NCBI RefSeq assembly: GCF_000330505.1
Contig: NW_004443611.1
Location: forward strand, 15,881-26,377
Direction: 5' to 3'
Source: Entamoeba invadens IP1
Lineage: Eukaryota; Evosea; Mastigamoebida; Endamoebidae
DNA length: 10,497 nucleotides
The position numbers were made by a program, and so were the translations under genes. Of this stretch, positions 1-8,298 are shown piece after piece (within the stretch, counting starts at the first letter, position 1; each line of letters opens with the position of its first letter). The notes under the pieces are model-generated. The model made no database searches, was not told the DNA's origin, and was given only the letters and a program-made list of their open reading frames with translations.

Positions 1-2127
1 TTGTAATTTTTTGTTCAAAAAGTTTGTTTTTCATATTATTTTTTTAAATTGTTTTATTATTAATAATATAATTATAATTTAATTAAAATTATTATGTTCT
101 TGTTCGTTTCAAAACTATCGAATATTTCGTAGGTAGGTTTTCAAAAATAGTTTGTTTGTGAATGGTTTAATTCCAGTTTTTGAAATTTAATTTGTGTTTT
201 TCTTTTTTTAATATTAATAAGTGATGTATTAAGTTTGAATAAACTTACCGTGGTTTGAGTTTCATTGTTGTACAAATCACATGAATCAACAACGGTTTGG
301 AGTTGAAACGAATAAAACTGGTTTTTCAAACAAACAAGTTAAAACACTATTTAAACCGAGAATTTCAATTAATTATTCACTAAATATTTACAATTTGTTG
401 TTTTATTCAAATTAAAACGCATTGATAAATAGATATTTATCAAACTGAAAATGTATCAGTTAATCGAATAAATTTTAATTTAATTTATGATTGCTATAGT
501 TATGTATCAATTTACCAATTGTTGATTAATTTTTAACACCACAGTTTTATAATATAGTTAATATATTTGAAAAATATAATTAAATTTTGTTTTATTGAAG
601 TTTATTTTTTTTCAAAAAAACAACTTATAATATTTTTAAATTGATTACAAAATTTCAGCTACTGTTATATAATAATCAAATAATAAGTATATATATGTTA
701 TATTGTACAGTTCAAGAACAACAATTACTTTTATCACAATATGTTTTATAAAAAGTGTATGTATTATTTTTATTATGTTTTTCAACAAAAATTGTAATTA
801 TTTGTATCAAGAAGTATCAATTTTAGTTATATTAAAATAATAATAATATCAATAGCAAATAAAAAGTAAATCGAATGATAGAATATACTATATAAAATTG
901 GATAGAGATAATTAATTTATGTAAATAACACATAACAAATTATTATTTAAAATTCTGTTTAAAACAACTTATCAATTATGAAGTATAAATAAACAAAACA
1001 TAATATGTTAATTGTCTGAAAACAGTAAGAATTTTTTATTATCTATTAACAATTATATTTTTTTTAATTTAACAAATATAGTATAGTGTAAAAAGTTTCA
1101 ATTTATGATTATAATCGTCAACTAATAAGTGATGAAAATATTTTCTTTTTATAAAATTTAACAAGTCTTTATATTATTTATATATTATTATGAGTAAAAA
1201 CGTGTTTTTAATATAATTTCTACACACACTTTTAAAATGTAATTTTATATATTGTGTAATATGGAATAATAGTGTTCATTTTTTTATATCATTGGATTAT
1301 TTTTAATTTTTAATTGTTATAACACAAAAATATTATTAATAACAAAAATGATTTGTTTTATTTTAAAACGACACACCATCATTATTATTTACAATTATTA
1401 TAAAAAATACCAATTTTTTATTTTTCTACTTTTAAATGGATTTCAAATAATGAAAAAAAACATGATATTTAAACACAAAACTTAAATAAAATAATTATTT
1501 ATTCAAATATGTAAATTTTTTAATTATAACATTATTGTTTTAAATCTTTACAACCAACATTACTTGTTGATTTAATTTTCAAATGTAAAACAAAATAATT
1601 TTATTTGTAATCAATAAATAAAATCAAAACATTATTGACATTCTCCAAAGAGATTGTAAAACATAACCATTTCTGTTGTCATACAACCAGTATTATCATT
1701 TTATTACATTAATTACTTACTAATATATTTATATTAAAGTGTTAATCTGAACACAAAAAAATGAAATTAATTACGTCAAACATACAAAAGAACTCAATTA
1801 TAATTTCGAATAAAATTAAAGATGAACAAGTTTAACAAAAATGTAAATTATTTTATTTGTCTTTCTAACTAAAAATGATATAAAAAAGAACTAAAAACAA
1901 CAGAAGAACGAAATTATAATAACTTTAAAATACAAAGAGGTTTTTATATTTTTTTTATAAAATTATAATATTACTATAAATACTTATTTAATAAAGAATA
2001 AAATATATAAAACAACAAAACATTTTTTTTGAAACTCAAAAATCGATCAAAGAGGGACTTTGTCTTCTGTTATCGAAAAGAACCAATGAATTACAATAAA
2101 ATTTAAAAAAACGAAATCATCAATTTT
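1..2127. other. AT-rich intergenic region without a convincing gene
   Basis: This is more than 2 kb of A/T-dominated sequence with stop codons in all frames. It has many A and T runs and TAATAT-type microrepeats. I see no tRNA, rRNA, inverted-repeat element or long ORF. The only compositional exception is a short GC-richer island at about 245-330, listed separately. Spacers this AT-rich are typical of Entamoeba. The length is generous for E. histolytica, which fits a larger-genome species such as E. invadens better, but that is inference. Confidence 0.6.
246..330 (-). other. Possible orphan exon or gene relic (coding-like island)
   Basis: Read on the minus strand, about 27 codons are open with a base composition near 40% GC, in a spacer that is otherwise mostly A and T. 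The translation (NQFYSFQLQTVVDSC, then DLYNNETQTT) looks protein-like. Directly after the Thr codon the minus strand reads GTAAGT, which resembles a 5' splice site. The sequence to the left then becomes AT-rich. No ATG opens the frame: the apparent start is TTG and a TAA lies a few codons upstream. The usual Entamoeba donor is GTTTGT, so a GTAAGT donor is not typical. It could be an internal exon, a pseudogene scrap or chance. Confidence is low. Confidence 0.15.
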
Positions 2128-2184
2128 TTGTTAACGTGTACATCCCCATATAAATCCTTTCAACTTCTGTTCAGTCATCTCATA
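2080..2184 (+). promoter_or_regulatory. Core promoter region of the EF-hand gene
   Basis: TATAAAT lies at 2149-2155, about 30-36 bases before the ATG at 2185. This spacing suits Entamoeba, where 5' untranslated regions are very short and the TATA-like box sits about 30 bases before the transcription start. A GAAC tetranucleotide at 2080-2083 recalls the GAAC element of Entamoeba promoters, and CCAAT follows at 2083-2087. I see no good match to the Entamoeba initiator. Transcription probably starts near 2172-2180. The TATA-like box is visible; its function is inferred. Confidence 0.4.
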
Positions 2185-2589
2185 ATGGCTGAAGCTGCAT
2201 TCAAGGCAATCGATACCAACAACGACGGCAAACTCCAATACGAAGAGGTCAAAGCTGCTATTGCTGCTAAGAAGGAAATCAAGAACGAGAAACTCGTTCA
2301 GTTGATCTTCAAGGCTGTTGACGTTGACAACGACGGAACTATCGACCTTCCCGAGTTCACCAAGTTCCATCAAGCTATTGCTGGTATTGATATGGCTGAT
2401 GCCAAAGTCGGTCTTAAAGTTCTTTACAAGTTGATGGACGCCGATGGAGATGGAAAGTTGACTAAGGATGAAGTCACTGCTTTCTTCAAGAAGGTTGGAT
2501 GTGAACAAGCTGTTGAACAAGTCATGAAGGCTGATGCCAACGGTGACGGATACATCACAATGGAAGAGTTCTGTGCTTTCTCACTTTAA
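2185..2589 (+). CDS. EF-hand calcium-binding protein, CaBP1-like
   Basis: This 134-residue protein should bind calcium and act as a calmodulin-like sensor. Four complete EF-hand loops are visible: Asp10-Glu21, Asp46-Glu57, Asp85-Glu96 and Asp117-Glu128. Each has acidic or Asn ligands at loop positions 1, 3 and 5, Gly at 6 and Glu at 12, so all four should be competent. Length, loop spacing and the C-terminal half ([29 protein letters not shown]) resemble E. histolytica CaBP1, which is also 134 residues and is known to bind actin and act in phagocytic cups; the same role here is inferred. The start is ATG 2185, giving MAEAAFK, since the 19 upstream in-frame codons hold no ATG and contain the TATA-like box. 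Codons favour AAG, GAC and GTT/GTC with no intron, suggesting high expression. The next gene converges on it, 607 bp away. Confidence 0.95.
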   Translation: MAEAAFKAIDTNNDGKLQYEEVKAAIAAKKEIKNEKLVQLIFKAVDVDNDGTIDLPEFTKFHQAIAGIDMADAKVGLKVLYKLMDADGDGKLTKDEVTAFFKKVGCEQAVEQVMKADANGDGYITMEEFCAFSL

Positions 2590-2615
2590 TTCAAACAACT
2601 TTTACAACTTTATTT
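2587..2615 (+). terminator. Stop codon overlapping TAATT 3'-end motif, then pyrimidine-rich tract
   Basis: The TAA stop at 2587-2589 is the first part of TAATT (2587-2591). T- and C-rich sequence follows (ACTTTTACAACTTTATTTC). Entamoeba mRNAs are known to carry a UA(A/U)UU-type element close to the stop, followed by a U-rich tract and a very short 3' UTR. The site is visible; its use for polyadenylation is inferred. Confidence 0.4.
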
Positions 2616-3196
2616 CGATTTAATATAATTATATAATATCAAATATTATTTTAAATGATAATTTTAAGATCAAAATAGTATTATAAGAATATTTCGTTGT
2701 GAATAATAAACAATTCATATATCAACAGTCATTCACAAGTAATATTTTTATATGTTATTTATAATTATGTAAATTAATTGTTTGAATAAATATGATATTT
2801 AAATAATTTATAAAACACTTCAAAAATATTATTAAAAGACAAATGAAATTACTTACAGAGGTTTCCAAAATTTCAATCCTAATTACCCACTTCACCATTT
2901 AATAACTAAAATATTCATTTTCTTTTATAAAATCGTACGTTAAAATACCACATTATTTTTCAGAAACATTTGGTTACTGATTTTCTTGTATAATTCGAAT
3001 TATATCGAAAATAATCATATTAACTTATTACAAATGATCAACTAATTATTTCGATTTACATTTATTTACATACGATTATAAGATCTTACTAAAAATTTAA
3101 ATACAATTTCCAATTATTTTATAACCAGTTACAACACATATAAATACCAAACAAATAACAAACAACACCGAAATAAAAACAAAAATAAAGAAAGAA
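2590..3196. other. Intergenic region between convergent genes
   Basis: This is AT-rich sequence between the 3' ends of the EF-hand gene and the acyltransferase gene. It should hold both short 3' UTRs and polyadenylation sites. I see no ORF, RNA gene or repeat of note. It is slightly less AT-biased around 2860-2960, but no reading frame there is supported. Confidence 0.5.
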
Positions 3197-3199
3197 TTA
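3195..3199 (-). terminator. Stop codon overlapping TAATT 3'-end motif
   Basis: On the minus strand the gene ends GAT GAA TAA TTC, so the stop codon is part of TAATT. It is followed by a long T-rich run (CTTTCTTTATTTTTGTTTTT). This is the same arrangement as in the EF-hand gene and fits an Entamoeba cleavage and polyadenylation signal. Its function is inferred. Confidence 0.4.
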
Positions 3200-4417
3200 T
3201 TCATCTTTACAGACGTATTCCATCACATCGCTCAATTCCTTATTCATTATTTCCAGCAGTTTCGCGTCCATCTTATCTGGTACAAAGAACATTGTGTAAA
3301 GTGACTTCTCGGAGTGCCACGAGTACAACACTGCAGAAAATCCGTTCACATCGCACGGAGCCATGACCTTAACTCTTGGTTGATTCAACCCGACGTATCT
3401 TCCGATATTCGAGACCATAATCGCTTGTGCTTGACACAAATTTGGGGTATTTGGGTTTGGTGCAAATGCGAGTGTTTTACTGTCGATCATCATACTTCCA
3501 ATCAACAGTTGCACGCAGCACTCGTTAGTCTCCATCATCTCTCTCATTTTTCCATTGCACTCGACAATTTCTTCTTCCAACTTTTCCTTCCCGAAAATGA
3601 CTGGGAAATTAGCACCAGCCATGCAGTAGAATTTTGAGCGCTTCAATTCGTCTTTGGCGTATTTATTGCGTCGCGTGTCGCTTGGGCAGTACACACTGAT
3701 CGGGGAGTTATCTGGAAGTTGATTAAACTTTCTCATAGCTCTTTGCTGGACAGTCATAAGAATTGCCTGCACCCCAACTTGATGTCTTTTACAGTAAGAA
3801 AGCACCTTTTGTGTATTGAAAGTGTGATAGATGTTGATATATTGACTCTTCTCTGGTATTTGAGGAATAAGAGGTTTCTTCGGGATGTCCCAACTCTTCG
3901 GGTCGTGCATTAAAACAGTTTTGTCGATGTCATAGAGAGTTGTGTAGTCGAAGGGGAACAAGTCTTGGTCGGCTATTTCCTCGTGGCGCTCATTAGGAAT
4001 TGCGTTCTTGATGATTTGGAATAACGTGAAGAGAGTGCGACCATCGCAGAGAACGTGATTTGCTAGTAATTTAATTTGAGTCAATTCATCATTGGAGGAA
4101 AATTCTATTGTAAAGAGGGGAGTCCCTTCTTTATGTAAATTGTACGACGCAGTTTCAACGTCTTTTGGTTCTTCAAAAGGAACTTCTGTGATAAATAGAG
4201 AAGAATTTTCTAGAAGCCAAGTGTCCGAAAATTTCGACCAATAAGCGTGATGATCTTTGTATACTATGTCTAAGTGAAAAACAGTGTATTTAATGAGCTC
4301 TTTTAATACCGCTTTTTTAAATGGCCCAAATTCTAATTTGGGAAAGGTGTCCGACAAGGACAAACAAACAAAAGAAACTGCAAATTCGTAGCCATTTAAT
4401 GGACGAATTGTCGACAT
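3197..4417 (-). CDS. Condensation/BAHD-like acyltransferase family protein
   Basis: This 406-residue protein has hallmarks of the chloramphenicol acetyltransferase-like fold shared by condensation domains, BAHD and PapA-type acyltransferases and alcohol acetyltransferases. The catalytic HxxxDG motif is at His121-Gly126 (ANHVLCDGRT). A DxR-type motif occurs at 247-250 (PSDTRR), and an S-N-x-G motif at 336-339 (VSNIGRY), as seen in PapA-like enzymes. In such enzymes the His activates a hydroxyl or amine acceptor that attacks an acyl thioester; the substrate here cannot be told. The length fits one stand-alone two-lobed domain. No carrier-protein or adenylation domain is nearby, so nonribosomal peptide synthesis is unlikely. 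I see no signal peptide or membrane segment, so it is probably cytosolic. The ATG at 4417 is the first in the frame and follows AT-rich sequence; no intron is evident. It is divergent from the TLDc gene and convergent with the EF-hand gene. The family call is fairly sure; the substrate is unknown. Confidence 0.8.
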   Translation of the reverse strand: MSTIRPLNGYEFAVSFVCLSLSDTFPKLEFGPFKKAVLKELIKYTVFHLDIVYKDHHAYWSKFSDTWLLENSSLFITEVPFEEPKDVETASYNLHKEGTPLFTIEFSSNDELTQIKLLANHVLCDGRTLFTLFQIIKNAIPNERHEEIADQDLFPFDYTTLYDIDKTVLMHDPKSWDIPKKPLIPQIPEKSQYINIYHTFNTQKVLSYCKRHQVGVQAILMTVQQRAMRKFNQLPDNSPISVYCPSDTRRNKYAKDELKRSKFYCMAGANFPVIFGKEKLEEEIVECNGKMREMMETNECCVQLLIGSMMIDSKTLAFAPNPNTPNLCQAQAIMVSNIGRYVGLNQPRVKVMAPCDVNGFSAVLYSWHSEKSLYTMFFVPDKMDAKLLEIMNKELSDVMEYVCKDE

Positions 4418-5154
4418 TCGGTGTTATTTTTGAGATCTATTTCAATTCGTTTTAGTAGTGTTTTACTCTTAAAAAATTGTGGGTTTACTTTGAATCTTAT
4501 CGTTTTTTTATTATTTCTAATTATTATAATTAAAATTATATTAAATAATAAAGTACTTTTTTTTGTTACACTTTAATGAAAATAGTATATTTAATTATAA
4601 TATCTGGTTTTTTACTAGTTTTAACAAACTTATTTGTTATAGTTTTTTAATTAATAATTAATTTCTGATTTAGTTAAATTGAATTATAATATTATTGACA
4701 ATAATGAAGTAACAGAACAATTTATTATTTCGTCAATCTTTATATATATCGATATAATTTAATTCAATTATTAAATATCAAGTATAATACAATTACATCT
4801 CAAATAGTTATTTAACCAATAATAATAATATGTATTTAAGATAAATTTATATTTAATCGATTATATAATTTATTAGAATATAATATTATTCATTATAATA
4901 TTATAATATTATAATAAAGTTAAAACAATAAATTCCACCAAAATTTGATAATTAATTAAATTTATAACTAAATAAAGTACTACTTATCGATTCAATAAAA
5001 AATGTATCGATGATATTAACAATGATTTGATAAAAAAGAAATTAGAAGTTGTATTAGTTAATAGACATAAAGTAAATGAACTATAAGTCGACCTAGAAGT
5101 CCAAGTTCTATTAAGGGTTCTCAAACTTTATCGAATTAAACCACAACCGACATT
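4418..5154. other. Divergent promoter region, AT-rich
   Basis: These 737 bp separate the start codons of the acyltransferase (leftward) and the TLDc protein (rightward), so both promoters should lie here. I could not pick a clear TATA box or initiator for either gene. The middle holds TAATAT/ATTATA microrepeats (about 4870-4918). The last 70 bases, 5085-5154, are less AT-biased and probably carry the 5' UTR and core promoter of the TLDc gene. Confidence 0.45.
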
Positions 5155-6420
5155 ATGAATAGTGCGGATCCCTATAGTTATTTACTTACCTTTCATCCCG
5201 ACATTACTGATAATTTCTCCGCACTAGTAGCTTCCATGAAACTCCACGCAGCGACTCCCAAGCTTGAATTACCGACATTTTCTCCCACGACGTCCATCGA
5301 TGATGCCGTCTCTTCTTTAGAGACGTGTCTTGCTTCCGTCAAACGTGCTGAAGTGACACGTAAGAACTTTTTATCAGCGATCAATCAGACTATTGCGTCT
5401 CTCAAAGACATCAACTTCTTATTAACTGAGACCAAGCGGCAGTGTATCTCCGACGGTCTTAAAAACGACGCCTTTAACGACTCCGTCGTCGACGCTTTAA
5501 TCCAAAAAGAGCGCCAGCGCTATGAAGAAGAAGTGAAGACCAATGTCTTTCGCAAGGCCCAGCTCGAGATGATTTATTTACAGAAGGAGACGGCGCTCTC
5601 TGAAAAGCGTGTGTCCCATCTCCCTTTCAAGTCCGAAGACTCCAAACTCGATGCTCTTGTGAAGACCGACGACCTTGAAAATCCCGACTTGAACGACTTC
5701 TCAATTCCACTTGAATTAGACAAAGCAGAGCTTTCCAGTGTCTCCCAGTCGTCCAAAAAAGTCGATTTCAAAAAATTTGATAAAATTGAAAAAATCGAGG
5801 CGCTCGAGAAAGTCGCGAAGCGGCGCCCCCGTAGACTCTCCGCTAACGTCAATCGGAAGCCGCGAGAGTTGAAGACAACGTCGGCGTACGACAACAGTTT
5901 GATATCGGTAGAACATCGACAACAGATCACCGCGTGGTGTTCGAAGTGCGTTGGGGATGTCATATTTGATAGTAATATAGACGCTATAGGAAAGGGAAGT
6001 AAAGCATTCAATCAAAGAGTCTTTCATAGAGAAAATGGAATTGCTCTTTTCATCTTCGACGACGAGAAGAACATCTTTGGGTGCGTTGTGACTAAGAGCA
6101 TCGAGTCGGAGGATATCACTGTGGAGGACGAAAACGCTTTTGTCTTCTCGTTGATGAGGAACGGAGAGAAGTGCGCTAAAAAGTTCATGATCAAAAAAGA
6201 AGAAGCAAAGAACGCGATCTTTGTTGGGAAAAAAATGAACGTCGGACTCTTCTCTGTGGGAAATGACGATATCAGAATTAACAGAAAATTCCACGAAAAT
6301 ACTGTCTCGTTCTGCGCTCAAAACGCTTTCGACTACGGAGAAGAAAAGGAGGCACTCTGCGGAAAGGTAATCCCTAACTACTTCGCACTACAAAGACTCG
6401 TCATCGCAGAACTTAAATAA
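5155..6420 (+). CDS. TLDc domain-containing protein
   Basis: This 421-residue protein has three visible parts. Residues 1-105 are probably helical, Ser/Thr-containing and without a recognised domain. Residues 112-155 are charged and helical (ALIQKERQRYEEEVK onward), a likely coiled coil, followed by a polar, probably disordered linker to about 245 with a basic patch at 222-240 (KRRPRRLSA). Residues 255-421 match the TLDc pattern of many Entamoeba proteins: W-x-K with VIFDSNID near 268-276, FDDEKNIFGCVV at 301-312, FVFSLMRNG at 329-337, GLFSVGNDDIRI at 364-375 and the C-terminal LVIAELK. TLDc domains elsewhere act in oxidative-stress resistance and V-ATPase regulation; whether that applies here is unknown. 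ATG 5155 is the first in frame, no intron is needed, and the 5' half is visibly GC-richer than the flanks. The domain call is from pattern memory, not a search. Confidence 0.8.
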   Translation: MNSADPYSYLLTFHPDITDNFSALVASMKLHAATPKLELPTFSPTTSIDDAVSSLETCLASVKRAEVTRKNFLSAINQTIASLKDINFLLTETKRQCISDGLKNDAFNDSVVDALIQKERQRYEEEVKTNVFRKAQLEMIYLQKETALSEKRVSHLPFKSEDSKLDALVKTDDLENPDLNDFSIPLELDKAELSSVSQSSKKVDFKKFDKIEKIEALEKVAKRRPRRLSANVNRKPRELKTTSAYDNSLISVEHRQQITAWCSKCVGDVIFDSNIDAIGKGSKAFNQRVFHRENGIALFIFDDEKNIFGCVVTKSIESEDITVEDENAFVFSLMRNGEKCAKKFMIKKEEAKNAIFVGKKMNVGLFSVGNDDIRINRKFHENTVSFCAQNAFDYGEEKEALCGKVIPNYFALQRLVIAELK

Positions 6421-6422
6421 TT
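6418..6422 (+). terminator. Stop codon overlapping TAATT 3'-end motif
   Basis: The gene ends CTT AAA TAA TTT ATT, so the stop codon again forms part of TAATT. It is followed by a T-rich run. This is the third gene in the window with this arrangement. A short 3' UTR must end before the transposon boundary at 6496 or run into it. Confidence 0.4.
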
Positions 6423-6497
6423 TATTTTTACTCAGATGAATTATTGTATTATTGTTGTACTTTATATGCTGTGCGAAATAAGTGTGAAGTGAATATA

Positions 6498-6544
6498 GAG
6501 TACCTGATACAACGTTGTTATTTACTCAAACCTTGTTTTTTCAA
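6498..6544 (+). repeat. Left terminal inverted repeat of the 2.5-kb transposon
   Basis: These 47 bases pair with 8942-8988, with mismatches only at positions 27, 35 and 42 from the tip. The repeat holds AACGTTGTT at 6511-6519 and a one-mismatch copy, AACCTTGTT, at 6529-6537, offset by 18 bases. Such paired motifs in transposon ends are usually transposase-binding sites. A 10-base palindrome, ACAACGTTGT, spans 6509-6518. Confidence 0.93.
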
Positions 6545-6873
6545 TCTTATTTGAAGAAGGTTCGAATAAAAAATGGAGTATCGGCAATTTTGTTTTTTGT
6601 TTACCTCTTTTTTTGTAAACAAATCTCTTCGTTCATAAACAAAATAATTTCACAGCCTTTCAAATGTCTTTTTACACAAAAGCAAGAAATAGTCTTGCAA
6701 ATAACCCAATTTTTTTGGAAAAAACAGTCCCAATTTTGAAGAAAAATAAACTCAAAAAATGAAAGGAAGAGGTGAACAAAACCCATTTTACAACCAAAAA
6801 CACAAAAAATAAATGAAACTTCAAAAAGAAAATACTTCCTCTGCATGCCTTTTCGAGACGATTTGTTTTTAAT
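6545..6873. other. Non-coding 5' region of the transposon
   Basis: This T-rich then A-rich stretch lies between the left inverted repeat and the first ATG of the transposase relic. It contains runs such as TTTTTTTGTAAAC and AAAAAATGAAAGG. The short open frames on either strand look like low-complexity translations rich in Phe and Lys, not genes. The transposase promoter would be expected here, but I see no clear TATA-like box. Confidence 0.5.
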
Positions 6874-8298
6874 ATGAGACAGGTAAATGTCTTTGGTGCT
6901 CTTTGTTCCCAGCAAGATGTCAATGATATTGTTGAAAATCTCGAAGTTTTTCACAAAGATCTTTTCACCATGCACAAGAAGTTGAGAACAAACATAAATT
7001 GTGTCATTTATAATTACGACAACTTGCTCAACTATTCAATCACCGACATCAAGACATCAATCCGAACCTTTCAATGTGAATATAACTCTCATGTGAACAT
7101 CTTTGAAGAACTGGAAATGAAGACTAAGAACACGAAGAAGATGATGAACATCAATGAACATATAGTATAGTGCTCACAATACATCAGAACTTCGTCTGTT
7201 CCAAGAGCTGGGTTTCATCAGCTTATGTCGATTTTGGGACATGACAACATTCCAATTCCAGGAGAAGTGATAATCGACAGAATACCTCGTGTCGAGGTAC
7301 CAATGGGAAACTTAGAATCTCCTGTTGAATATTTGGCTGTCGCCAACAATGAAGAAGTTATAGAAAACTTGACCAGGAAAGACATTAATCCCTATCAACA
7401 AGAAGTAAACACTGAAGACGGTTTTTTTGAATTATCAGTGGAAATGGCGGAAATCGGCGTGGAATTCAACAACAAGCATATTGTTAACAGAATCACCGAC
7501 GATGAATTTTACTGCTATGGTCTTTACGGCAATATTTTGGAAGCCGGGTTTGAAGACAATTTTAATGAAATCATAAACAACATCCTGAGATTACAGGAAC
7601 TCGAAAGAAACAAAGAGGCGAAAAATTGGGGAACTCAGATGTTTAAATTTATGGAATGCATGGGGGCCAAATGTGGTATTAAGAATGTCAAATTGTTGGA
7701 AAGTGTGACAGCATCCATACCTTCTTATGTCTGGTCGAGGCAGATGAAGAGGATCGAAGAAAGGCCGGGCAATTCAGTGCGAAGATGTGTCTTTTCTGTA
7801 AAAGAAAAAGACGCCATTGTCAATTACATCAAAGAAGATCAAGAATTGAGACGACCAGTGACTTACACACAGTTGATGGTGTTTATAGTCGGAGAGTAAT
7901 AAAGAGTCCACATCAGTGTAAGGGACTTGTATAACTTTGTCAAGAGAGAAGAATGTGTTCAGACTGCTCAATGTAAGACTATGGAAACGCCTCGTTCCAG
8001 TGTTCAAGAATCACAGATTAGGATGTACTTCGAAATATTGAAATTCAATGCGACTAGAATCCCGACTCCTTTTATCTTTAACCATGATGAATTGAGATTC
8101 CAGGAATGGGCCGACAAATCTGACCAACATGCCATTGTCACGTCAAAACATGGAACAGAAACAAATATGTTTGCAGTGGATAAATCAAGGGCGAGGCTTA
8201 GCGTGTTAGCGACCGTCTGCATGGATGGGACAACACTCTCTTTGTATTTTATTGTACCCACTCTGATGTCGAGAGAGAACTTTTCGAAGTTGGAATAA
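6874..8298 (+). pseudogene. Transposase pseudogene, Tc1/mariner-pogo type, with in-frame stops
   Basis: One frame of 475 codons is readable here, broken by TAG at 7168-7170 and a TAA-TAA pair at 7897-7902. It closes at TAA 8296-8298. The three open parts (6874-7167, 7171-7896, 7903-8295) share a frame and read on without a shift, so they look like one gene with nonsense changes. The first part, up to about 7170, is helical and unrecognised. From about 7720 there are helix-turn-helix-like DNA-binding segments (FSVKEKDAIVNYI, then RRPVTYTQL, later LYNFVKRE). The catalytic region begins at about 8065 with IPTPFIFNHDELRFQEW; the Asp codon at 8086-8088 is the likely first DDE residue. A conserved-looking core strand (LSVLATVCMDG) follows. 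After VPTLMSREN the similarity stops, and the expected second Asp and third Asp/Glu are absent. The encoded protein cannot catalyse transposition. Confidence 0.82.

Noticed and set aside
2128..2184. N-terminal extension of 19 residues on the EF-hand protein
   Set aside because: It would start at TTG, not ATG, spans the TATA-like box, and MAEAAFK from 2185 gives the 134-residue length of CaBP1.
2131..2520. Minus-strand ORF of 129 residues opposite the EF-hand gene
   Set aside because: It lies inside a clear four-EF-hand gene on the other strand and is a shadow of its codon pattern.
3314..3637. Plus-strand ORF of 107 residues in the acyltransferase gene
   Set aside because: It is antisense to a gene with recognisable catalytic motifs and has no family resemblance.
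4870..4918. TAATAT/ATTATA tandem-like repeat in the divergent promoter region
   Set aside because: It is an irregular microrepeat of the kind found throughout these AT-rich spacers; there is no conserved unit or spacing suggesting a CRISPR, an origin or a tRNA array.
5574..6321. Minus-strand ORFs of 145 and 201 residues opposite the TLDc gene
   Set aside because: Both are antisense to the TLDc reading frame; their Ser/Phe-rich translation is what the complement of Lys/Glu codons produces.
6601..6975. Minus-strand ORF of 124 residues in the left part of the transposon
   Set aside because: It is a low-complexity Phe/Lys/Cys-rich translation of a T- and A-run region and overlaps the start of the transposase frame; no domain is visible.
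6874..8298. Three separate small functional genes in the transposon
   Set aside because: All three lie in one frame separated only by stop codons with open sequence between them, so a single broken transposase gene explains them better.
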